Source: Chloroflexota bacterium (GTDB lineage Bacteria > Chloroflexota > UBA6077 > CF-72). From it: a DNA stretch of 5,563 nt. Position 1 is the stretch's first letter. Every line of letters begins with the position of its first letter. Below, piece after piece: positions 1-5,563 of this stretch. The stretch spans positions 1 through 5,563 of the forward strand of contig JAFAPL010000673.1 of NCBI GenBank assembly GCA_019247135.1, read 5' to 3'. A program made the position numbers and the translations under genes. The notes beneath the pieces are model-generated. The model was not told where the DNA came from and ran no database searches. It saw only the letters and a program-made list of their open reading frames with translations.

Positions 1-1
1 C

Positions 2-1060
2 TCGGCCGTGCGCGCGGCGGTGATGCTCGCGCTGTCCGAGCTGGCGCGGTTGAGCGGTCGCATGCCCGACCCGCTCACCGCCCTCGTGCTGGCGGTCGCG
101 CTCATGGGACTGGCAGACCCGCGCGTGCTCTTCGACGTGGGCATGCAGTTGAGCGCCTCGGCCACGCTCGGCATCATCCTGCTCTGGCCTTCGTTCAGAC
201 GGGCGCTGCGCAGTCTGCCGCGCTGGATCGCGGAGCCCGGCGGACTCACGCTCGCCGTCAGTCTCGCCACCCTACCTGTGAATCTCACCGTCTTCGACCA
301 GGTGTCGCTGGTCTCGCCGCTCGCGCATGTCGTTGCCATGCCGCTGGTGCCGCTGGTCATGTGCACCGCGGCGCTGCTCGCCCTGATCGGCTCGATCACG
401 CCGGGCAGTGGTCTCGAGAACATCGCCGCGCACGCGGCCTGGGTGGCCAGCTGGCTGCTCACACAGGTGGTCAGCCTCTTTGGCGGTCTGCCCGGCGCGG
501 CGATCAGCACCGGCAATCTCGCACCCGCGACGGCGATCGGGCTCGCGTGCGCCATTCTCGCCTTCGCGGTCTGGCAACAGCCGGACCTCGCCGCGCTGCG
601 TGCACGCTCGCGGCCGTATCACGCTCCATTTCTCACAGGCGCAACTGCGCTGCTCAGCGTGTGCGTGATCTTGCTGACGCGACCTGACGGGCAGCTGCAC
701 GTCCAATTGCTCAGCCACACCACCTCGGGCGAGGCCGTCTTCATCCGAGGACCGACTGGTCAGACGGCACTCGTGGTCGTCGGTCGCGTCAACGGCGTCG
801 CAGTGCTCAGCGAACTGCAAGCAACGCTCCCGGTGTGGGAGCATGGCATCGACACGCTGGTCGTACTCGACCCAGCAGCGGACTCGGGCGTCGGATCAGT
901 CGTCGAGCGCTATCCCGCTCGACAAGTCGTCAACACTGAAACGGATGTCGCCCTCGGCGGAGGCGCCAGACTCGGCGTCGATCCCGCCGTTCACAGCGCA
1001 ACCCTCACATCCGGCGCGAGCGTGCTGACAATCCCTGGCGGTCTCTCAGGTGAGCCCTGA
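2..1060 (+). CDS. comEC: ComEC/Rec2-family DNA uptake channel, C-terminal part (5' truncated by window edge)
   Basis: The frame is open from base 2 and ends with TGA at 1058-1060. No start was chosen because upstream sequence is missing; the GTG at 8 is only an internal codon. Residue numbers here count from that GTG. Residues 36-60 (ADPRVLFDVGMQLSASATLG and following) and 81-118 (LATLPVNLTVFDQVSLVSPL, then AMPLVPLV) match the conserved core of the ComEC/Rec2 'competence' membrane domain, which carries single-stranded DNA across the inner membrane during transformation. Further hydrophobic segments lie around 120-131, 143-160, 170-190 and 208-224. The tail from about 229 resembles the start of the metallo-beta-lactamase-like domain found at the C terminus of many ComEC proteins. 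It spans only about 120 residues, and the expected HxDxDH-like motif reads DPAADS (288-293), so metal-dependent nuclease activity looks lost. The 3' end overlaps a small gene on the opposite strand by 15 bases. Family assignment is firm; activity is inferred. Confidence 0.88.
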   Translation, partial: SAVRAAVMLALSELARLSGRMPDPLTALVLAVALMGLADPRVLFDVGMQLSASATLGIILLWPSFRRALRSLPRWIAEPGGLTLAVSLATLPVNLTVFDQVSLVSPLAHVVAMPLVPLVMCTAALLALIGSITPGSGLENIAAHAAWVASWLLTQVVSLFGGLPGAAISTGNLAPATAIGLACAILAFAVWQQPDLAALRARSRPYHAPFLTGATALLSVCVILLTRPDGQLHVQLLSHTTSGEAVFIRGPTGQTALVVVGRVNGVAVLSELQATLPVWEHGIDTLVVLDPAADSGVGSVVERYPARQVVNTETDVALGGGARLGVDPAVHSATLTSGASVLTIPGGLSGEP

Positions 1061-1147
1061 CCACTTCTGCAGCCAGACCAGGATGAGCAGGTTCAGGACG
1101 ATCACGATGAACATGATCACCAGCTCCATGCCCTCGTTGACGGTCAT
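1046..1147 (-). CDS. Small single-pass membrane protein (33 aa), unrecognised family
   Basis: The minus strand encodes a 33-residue protein starting MTVNEGMELVIMF, continuing with a hydrophobic stretch rich in Val, Ile and Leu (about residues 8-26), and ending in LQKWSGLT before TGA. The layout is a short acidic N terminus, one transmembrane helix, and a tail with Trp and Lys. Its ATG at 1147-1145 follows a good Shine-Dalgarno sequence (GGAGAGG on the minus strand) with a 7-base spacer. It starts 24 bases after the bactofilin stop, so the two genes are probably cotranscribed. Its last 15 bases overlap the end of comEC in convergent orientation. It matches no family I recognise. The case rests on ribosome binding site, spacing and clear hydrophobic pattern. 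A membrane partner or anchor for the bactofilin is a speculative role. Confidence 0.62.
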   Translation of the reverse strand: MTVNEGMELVIMFIVIVLNLLILVWLQKWSGLT

Positions 1148-1154
1148 CGGCGAG

Positions 1155-1161
1155 CCTCTCC
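1155..1161 (-). promoter_or_regulatory. Ribosome binding site of the 33-aa membrane protein gene
   Basis: The minus strand reads GGAGAGG, followed by 7 bases and then ATG. It lies wholly in the 24-base gap after the bactofilin stop codon (TAA at 1174-1172). This is the main evidence that the tiny downstream frame is translated. Confidence 0.6.
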
Positions 1162-1171
1162 GCCCTCTATT

Positions 1172-1810
1172 TTAGGACGACGACTTGCCCGCCGCGGCGG
1201 TCGTGGCCGGACTGGCGGTTGTGGCCGCGGTGGAATTGGTCGAGCCTGCCGACGTCGCCATCTTCGAGCTGCCGTCGAAGTACGCGCCCTCCTGGATGAT
1301 CAGCGCACCAGCGTTGATTTCACCCGTCACACGACCGGTCGGACGAATTTCGCAGCGTCCGTCGCAGTAGATCTGCCCGTCCACCTGGCCCGCGACTGTG
1401 ACCTGCGCCGCGGTCAGCCGCGCGGTCACGTGCGCCTTGTCCTCGACGATGATCGTCGCCTTGCTCTGGATCTCGCCCTGGACGGTGCCCAACAGGCGGA
1501 TCGCGCCGTCGCTCCTGAGGGTGCCCTCGAAGGTGGTGCGCTCCCCAATCAAGCTCTCGACTTCCCCCGAGTCCGAAACGACGCTGCGCGTCGGTCGTGG
1601 CGAGGGCACGCCAACGTTGACGTCGCCGGCCCCAGATCGGAAGCTCGGGCCAGTGCCTTGAGAGGCGGGCGCGGGCCCCGCCGGGGGCGTCGCGGAATTG
1701 GTGGATTCGGTGGGTTCGGCCATGGGTGCATTGGGTCCCGCGTCGTCACGGTCCTTGGACAGCGCGCCACGGAAACGGGTCCACTCCTGCTCTTCGGATT
1801 TCTTGAACAC
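1172..1810 (-). CDS. Bactofilin (polymer-forming cytoskeletal protein, DUF583 family)
   Basis: This 212-residue protein has the bactofilin plan: a central beta-helix domain between disordered tails. The domain runs from about residue 84 (VESLIGERTTFEGTLRSDGA) to about 184 (NAGALIIQEGAYFDGSSKM). It shows the family's repeating short strands with glycine turns, such as LLGTVQGEI, VAGQVDGQIYCDGRCEI and PTGRVTGEI. The N-terminal tail (about 1-83) begins with a charged MFKKSEEQEW segment, then becomes rich in Pro, Ala, Ser and Gly. The C-terminal tail (185-212) is almost entirely Ser, Thr and Ala. Bactofilins polymerise without nucleotide on the inner face of the membrane and position envelope or cell-wall enzymes. 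The start is GTG (1810-1808), chosen because GGAGGAGGAG lies 4 bases upstream. A promoter precedes it, and a 33-residue membrane protein gene follows 24 bases downstream, suggesting a two-gene unit. The cellular process served here cannot be read from the sequence. Confidence 0.92.
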   Translation of the reverse strand: MFKKSEEQEWTRFRGALSKDRDDAGPNAPMAEPTESTNSATPPAGPAPASQGTGPSFRSGAGDVNVGVPSPRPTRSVVSDSGEVESLIGERTTFEGTLRSDGAIRLLGTVQGEIQSKATIIVEDKAHVTARLTAAQVTVAGQVDGQIYCDGRCEIRPTGRVTGEINAGALIIQEGAYFDGSSKMATSAGSTNSTAATTASPATTAAAGKSSS

Positions 1811-1814
1811 AGGG

Positions 1815-1824
1815 CTCCTCCTCC
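1815..1824 (-). promoter_or_regulatory. Strong ribosome binding site fixing the bactofilin GTG start
   Basis: The minus strand reads GGAGGAGGAG, with 4 bases before the GTG at 1810-1808. This purine run supports the non-ATG start and argues against starts upstream or at the internal ATG codons. Confidence 0.75.
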
Positions 1825-1860
1825 GAGGGCTGAGCCGACTACGCCGACGCGCCCCGACGC

Positions 1861-1889
1861 AGTATAGGACTCTCCACGAGCACTGATAA
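1861..1889 (-). promoter_or_regulatory. Predicted sigma70-type promoter for the bactofilin unit
   Basis: On the minus strand, TTATCA (1889-1884, 4 of 6 to the -35 consensus) and TATACT (1866-1861, 5 of 6 to the -10 consensus) are separated by exactly 17 bases. Transcription would begin near 1854, leaving a leader of roughly 45 bases before the GTG start. This is a by-eye consensus match only. Confidence 0.5.
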
Positions 1890-1901
1890 GCGGCAGTTCG
1901 G

Positions 1902-1929
1902 TTGACACGTCCGACGCGGACAATAAGAT
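1902..1929 (+). promoter_or_regulatory. Predicted sigma70-type promoter for the formate dehydrogenase operon
   Basis: A perfect -35 hexamer TTGACA (1902-1907) and TAAGAT (1924-1929, 4 of 6 to the -10 consensus) are separated by 16 bases. Transcription would begin near 1936, giving a leader of only about 20 bases before the ATG at 1955. The -35 element lies 12 bases from the -35 of the opposing bactofilin promoter, so the two polymerase sites are back to back and would probably interfere with each other. Confidence 0.55.
1909..1921. repeat. Perfect inverted repeat in the promoter spacer, possible operator
   Basis: GTCCG and CGGAC form perfect 5-base arms around a 3-base centre (ACG). The element sits between the -35 and -10 hexamers of the formate dehydrogenase promoter, where a bound protein would block or remodel polymerase. 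Arms this short occur by chance in GC-rich DNA, so an operator role is only a suggestion, and no regulator can be named. Confidence 0.3.
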
Positions 1930-1954
1930 GGTGATCGGGAGTACGTGAATACGG

Positions 1955-4900
1955 ATGGATGGACCCGTCGCGGAGGCGGCGACGCAGAGTAGTACAGGCG
2001 CCCGACGTTCGCTGTCTCGGCGCGACCTGATCAAACTGTCGGGCGGGACCACGGCGGCCATTGGCGCACTCGGCGCCCTGGGCGTCAGCCTCGCGCCGTC
2101 AGTCGCTCAGGCGCGAACGCTGCGAATTCAAAACGCCCGCGCCGTGCCGACTATTTGCCCCTACTGTGCGGTTGGCTGCGGCATGATCGCGCACACGATC
2201 AATGGCCAGATCGTGAACATCGAAGGCAACCCCGATTCGCCGATCAACGAAGGTAATCTTTGCCCTAAAGGCGCCGCGAGCTATCAATTAGCGGTCAACG
2301 AAAAACGCTGGACAACGGTCAAGTACCGAGCGCCAAACTCCGATCAATGGGAAGATCGTCCGCTCGATTGGGCCATGGATCGAATCGCGCAGCTGGTCAA
2401 GCAAACGCGCGACGACACCTTCCAGGAGCGCAGCCCGGACGGACAGAAAACGCTGATGAGCACCACGGCGATCTTTTCGCTGGGTGGCGCAACCATCGAC
2501 AACGAGTGGAACTATTCACATTCCAAACTGATGCGCGGCCTGGGAATCGTTCCCATCGAGAACCAGGCACGCATATGACATAGCTCGTCTGTCCCCGGTC
2601 TGGGGACCAGCTTCGGACGCGGCGCCGCGACCACGTTTTCGCGTGACGTCTCGAACTCTGACGTCATTACCATCATGGGCTCGGACATGGCTGAATGCCA
2701 TCCCGTGGCCTTCCGATGGGTGATGAAGGCGAAGGAAAACGGGGCCAAGCTTATCCACATCGACCCGCGCTTTACGCGGACCTCAGCTGTCGCGGATATG
2801 TACGTGCCCATACGTGCAGGTTCGGATATCGCGTTTCTTGGTGGACTGATCAACTGGGTCATTCAGAACGATAAATACTTCAAAGACTACGTTCTGAACT
2901 ACACCAATGCCTCGGTCATCATCAACGGTAACTTCCGCGACACAGAAGACCTGGCAGGCGTCTTTTCGGGTCTGAATACGCAAACCCGTGCGTATGACAA
3001 CAGTAGCTGGCAATACGACCGAACCGTCATTTCAGGCAATGAGGGCGGCCGTACTGCCGACAGTGCGCGCGCCGGGACGCAAACGCAGAACCCGATCTCG
3101 CCCGGGTTCGACGCGGCCATGCAGGCCGACACTTCACAGAACTTCGACGCCCTGGTCAAAGCGCTCGTCCCGCAACGTGAACGACACGACCCGACGCTGC
3201 AGGATCCAAACTGCGTCTTCCAGATCCTCAAGCGACACTTCAGCCGATACACGCCCGAGCTCGTCGAGCAGGTCTGCGGCTGCCCGCAGGCGAGCTTCCT
3301 GCAGGTGGCGCAGACACTTGCCGACAATTCTGGCCCGGACCGAACCGGCTCGATGGCCTATGCCGTCGCCTGGACGCAGCACACCACTGGCGTCCAAATC
3401 ATCCGCGCGGCGGGCATCCTGCAGCAGTTGCTGGGCAACATCGGGCGGCCGGGCGGCGGCATCCTCGCGTTGCGCGGCCACGGCAGCATCCAGGGCAGCA
3501 CCGACAACCCGACGCTGTACCACTCCATCACCGGATACATGTCGCACCCGTCGATCCTCAAGCGACATGAAACGCTGAAGGAATACCTGGCCACCGAGAC
3601 CACGCCGACCTCTTATTACTCCAACCAGCCGAAATTCATGGTCAGTTATCTCAAGGCCATGTATGGCAACAATGCCACCCGAGAAAACGACTATGGTTAC
3701 GCCTGGCATCCTCGTATATCGGGCGACCATTCGCACATTCCGATGATGGTGAACATGGCCGATGGCAAAGTCAAAGGCATGCTTGCTATCGGACAGAACC
3801 CGGCTGTTGGTGGTCAGAACGCTGGTTTGCAACGTCGCGCACTCGCGAATCTTGATTGGCTCGTCGTTCGCGACTACTTCGAGACCGAAACGGCGTCGTT
3901 CTGGTACGCTTCACCTGAAGTAAAAAGCGGACAGCTGAATACCGCGGACATCAAGACGGAAGTCTTCTTCTTACCCGCGGCGCACAATGCCGAGGGTGAA
4001 GGCAGTTTCACCAATACTCATCGCCTGCTGCAGTGGCACGAGAAGGCGCAGGATCCGCCAGGTGACGCGCGAACCGATCTCTGGTTCACGTACCAGCTTG
4101 GAAAAAAATTGCGAGCGCTGTACGCGAACAGCACGCTGCCGCGCGATCAGGGCATCCTCAATCTGCTGTGGGACTACGAGCCGGACCCCAGCGAGGTCCA
4201 GGACTGGCGCATCAAAGACGAACCGAGCTCGCTCAAGATCTTGAAAGAGATCAACGGCTACGACGCCTCGGCCAACCATCTCAGCGGGTTCGGCGCCCTC
4301 AAAGACGACGGTACCACGACGTGCGGCAACTGGATCTACTCGGGCGCGTTCCCCGCGCCCGACCGCAACCTGACGGCCTCCAGAAAACCCGACAACTACG
4401 TCAGCCTCGGCTGGGGATTCAACTGGCCCGCGAATCGCCACATCATGTACAACCGCGCCTCCGCGCAGCCGAACGGCCAGCCCTGGAGCGATCGAAAGCG
4501 GTACGTCTGGTGGGATCCGCAGGGCGGGGCCGATCAAAAAGGCAGCTGGGTCGGGTATGACGTGCCCGACTTCACGGTCAACAAAGCCCCGGATACGCCG
4601 GCCGATGACAACGGGGTCGGGCTGAACTGGCAGTCAGGTGCAGATCCGTTCATCATGCACGCGGACGGCAAAGCCTGGCTGTTCGTCCCGACGGGGCTGG
4701 TCGACGGGCCGCTGCCAACCCACTACGAACCTGCCGAATCGCCCGTCCAGAATCCGCTGTATCCGAACCAGCAGAGCAGCCCCGTGTTCGCCTACTTCCC
4801 GCGCGACGACAATCAGCTCGCGCAGGTCGGCGATCCCCGGTATCCGTACGCGCTGACGACGTATCGACTGACCGAGCATTACCTGAGCGGCACGATGAGC

Positions 4901-5230
4901 CGCTGGGTGCCCTGGCTCGCCGAGCTTCAGCCGGAGTTATTCATCGAGATGAGTCCGGAGCTCGCGCGCGAGAAGGGGATCAGTAACCTGGACATGGTGC
5001 GCGTCTCGACGCCGCGCGCGAGCGTGAATGCACGCGCCCTGGTCACTGGTCGACTTCGCCCGTTCACCATCAACGGCCAGCTCGTGCATCAGGTCGGGAT
5101 GCCCTGGCACTGGGGCTACAAGGGTTACGCGACTGGCGACATCGTCAACTCACTGTCCTCTCTGGTGATGGACCCGAATGTGTCGATGCACGAAGGCAAG
5201 GCCTTCGTCTGCAACGTCGAGAAGGCTTGA
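1955..5230 (+). CDS. fdnG: Formate dehydrogenase-N type catalytic subunit, selenocysteine-containing (in-frame TGA = Sec208)
   Basis: Read through TGA at 2576-2578, this is one 1091-residue protein, close to the ~1015 of E. coli FdnG. It oxidises formate to CO2 at a bis-MGD Mo or W centre. A Tat signal opens it: SRRDLIK (21-27), hydrophobic stretch (about 32-48), likely cleavage after AQA (51-53). The [4Fe-4S] cysteines are C68, C71, C75 and C103. The active site ENQARI-U-H places Sec208 before a conserved His, as in FdnG (NQARV-U-H). Homology continues in frame (FGRGA, HPVAFRWVMKAKENGAKLIH, QHTTG near 475, EGEGSFTNTHRLLQW near 680). The dinucleotide-binding C-terminal domain spans about 970-1091. 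The start is the first ATG after an in-frame stop at 1946-1948; its Shine-Dalgarno match (GGGAG, 1937-1941) lies a long 13 bases upstream. The beta-subunit gene follows after 8 bases. Location outside the membrane is inferred from the Tat signal. Product and Sec reading are very secure; the choice of metal is not. Confidence 0.95.
2576..2578 (+). other. Selenocysteine codon (TGA recoded), residue 208 of the formate dehydrogenase
   Basis: This TGA is in frame with both the upstream 207 codons and the downstream 883 codons. It stands exactly where FdnG, FdoG and FdhF have selenocysteine, between Q-A-R-I and His. Reading it as a stop would separate the iron-sulfur domain from the rest of the catalytic subunit. 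The host must therefore have SelA, SelB, SelC (tRNA-Sec) and SelD, none of which are in this window. Confidence 0.93.
2576..2612 (+). promoter_or_regulatory. Bacterial SECIS element directing selenocysteine insertion
   Basis: Counting the U of UGA as 1, the RNA folds into an apical hairpin: GUCCCC (16-21, bases 2591-2596) pairs with GGGGAC (27-32, bases 2602-2607) around a 5-base loop GGUCU (22-26). A weaker lower helix can form between AGCU (2582-2585) and AGCU (2609-2612). In the E. coli fdhF SECIS the SelB contacts are a bulged U17 and loop G23 and U24. Here G23 (2598) and U24 (2599) occupy the same positions in an equivalent GGUCU, and U17 (2592) is present but can pair with A31. The element also encodes the residues after Sec208. 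Confidence 0.85.
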
Positions 5231-5238
5231 GACGAGGC

Positions 5239-5563
5239 ATGCCCGAGTCATTGTTTGGCCTTCCGCCGTTAGCTCAGACACAGCCGGCCCCGAATACCAC
5301 GCAACCCGGCCAGCCGGGCAGTACGACCACACAGCCCCAGCAGACTGCCAATCAGCTGCCGGCTCAGCCGCAGGTCGGCAATGCGCCCGTCCCCGGCGCG
5401 ACGGTGCCAACAACGGGCACGGGCACGCCGTCGGCACCCGTGAGCTTCGCCCGCGTCCAGCCGGTCGGCTTCTTCACCGATACGAGCGTCTGTATCGGCT
5501 GCAAAGCCTGCGAGGTGGCCTGCAAAGAATGGAATCAACTGCCCGCCGAGCTCGACCCACAGC
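5239..5563 (+). CDS. fdnH: Formate dehydrogenase iron-sulfur (beta) subunit, N-terminal part (3' truncated by window edge)
   Basis: An open frame of 108 codons runs off the right edge. Residues 77-99 (GFFTDTSVCIGCKACEVACK and following) match the start of FdnH/FdoH-type beta subunits, with the first ferredoxin motif C85-x2-C88-x2-C91-x3-C95. This subunit takes electrons from the catalytic subunit's cluster and passes them through several [4Fe-4S] clusters towards a membrane quinone-reducing partner. The ATG starts 8 bases after the alpha-subunit stop; GAGG lies almost against it and TGAG sits 7 bases upstream, so translation is probably coupled. Residues 1-68 are an unusual low-complexity tail rich in Pro, Gln, Thr and Gly. 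It is not a signal peptide, so export probably depends on riding with the Tat-exported alpha subunit. An in-frame GTG at codon 68, shortly before the conserved domain, is an alternative start but has no visible ribosome binding site. Later clusters and any membrane anchor lie outside the window. Confidence 0.9.
   Translation, partial: MPESLFGLPPLAQTQPAPNTTQPGQPGSTTTQPQQTANQLPAQPQVGNAPVPGATVPTTGTGTPSAPVSFARVQPVGFFTDTSVCIGCKACEVACKEWNQLPAELDPQ

Noticed and set aside
1189..1200. Twelve-base GC palindrome (CCGCCGCGGCGG) as a terminator
   Set aside because: It lies inside the Ala/Ser-rich 3' coding part of the bactofilin and has no following T-run on the minus strand.
1430..1867. 145-residue plus-strand frame opposite the bactofilin
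   Set aside because: It is a low-complexity Arg/Gly-rich translation typical of the antisense of a GC-rich gene, with no ribosome binding site. The bactofilin on the other strand is a clear family match.
1549..2061. 170-residue minus-strand frame across the divergent promoter region
   Set aside because: It spans both predicted promoters and overlaps the bactofilin and the fdnG start in other frames. Its sequence is Pro/Arg-rich without domain character.
2576..2675. Premature stop with re-initiation at ATG 2675, or a pseudogene
   Set aside because: Conserved sequence runs unbroken in one frame between the TGA and 2675 (including a FGRGA motif). The TGA sits at the known Sec position and a SECIS-like hairpin follows it in register.
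3134..3832. 232-residue minus-strand frame inside the formate dehydrogenase gene (also 3971-4537)
   Set aside because: Both lie wholly opposite conserved formate dehydrogenase coding sequence, have no recognisable domain, and arise from the scarcity of stop codons in GC-rich DNA.
5228..5280. A second selenocysteine codon, with the terminal TGA read through into the beta subunit
   Set aside because: No hairpin with a GU in the right register follows. The alpha subunit already ends where FdnG-type proteins end, and a separate ATG starts 8 bases later.
1..5563. Mobile element, CRISPR array, tRNA or integration site
   Set aside because: No transposase-like coding, terminal inverted repeats, regularly spaced repeats or tRNA-like folds were seen on either strand.

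Overview
The window is a GC-rich, tightly packed stretch of bacterial chromosome. It carries the end of a ComEC-like membrane protein, a bactofilin with a tiny membrane-protein gene behind it, and the start of a membrane-linked formate dehydrogenase operon. No mobile element, CRISPR array, tRNA or rRNA is visible. Base composition and the mix of genes (ComEC, bactofilin, Tat-exported selenocysteine formate dehydrogenase) would fit Chloroflexota of the Thermomicrobia/Sphaerobacter kind. That placement is inference and other GC-rich phyla remain possible.

Layout. Positions 2-1060 (+) hold the C-terminal part of comEC, cut by the window's left edge. Positions 1046-1147 (-) hold an unannotated 33-residue single-pass membrane protein that overlaps the comEC end tail to tail. 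It follows a 212-residue bactofilin (1172-1810, -) by 24 bases, and both have good ribosome binding sites. Positions 1811-1954 are a divergent intergenic region with a recognisable sigma70-type promoter in each direction. The rightward promoter has a small inverted repeat in its spacer. Positions 1955-5230 (+) hold the catalytic subunit of a formate dehydrogenase-N type enzyme. From 5239 (+) the iron-sulfur beta subunit begins and runs off the right edge.

The key point is that the catalytic subunit looks broken but is not. Its frame is interrupted by TGA at 2576-2578, exactly where FdnG, FdoG and FdhF carry selenocysteine. Homology continues in the same frame on both sides. Directly after the TGA is a hairpin whose apical loop places GGUCU in the same register as the E. 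coli fdhF SECIS. The gene should therefore be read as one 1091-residue selenoprotein (Sec208), not as a 207-residue protein plus an 851-residue protein.

How the parts work together: the Tat-exported alpha subunit would oxidise formate to CO2 at a bis-MGD Mo or W centre outside the cytoplasmic membrane. It would pass electrons through its own [4Fe-4S] cluster to the beta subunit and then to a membrane partner, presumably encoded to the right. The bactofilin and the small membrane protein form a separate leftward unit, probably for cell-envelope or cytoskeletal scaffolding. ComEC belongs to DNA uptake, but its C-terminal metallo-beta-lactamase-like region appears shortened and lacks the metal-binding motif.
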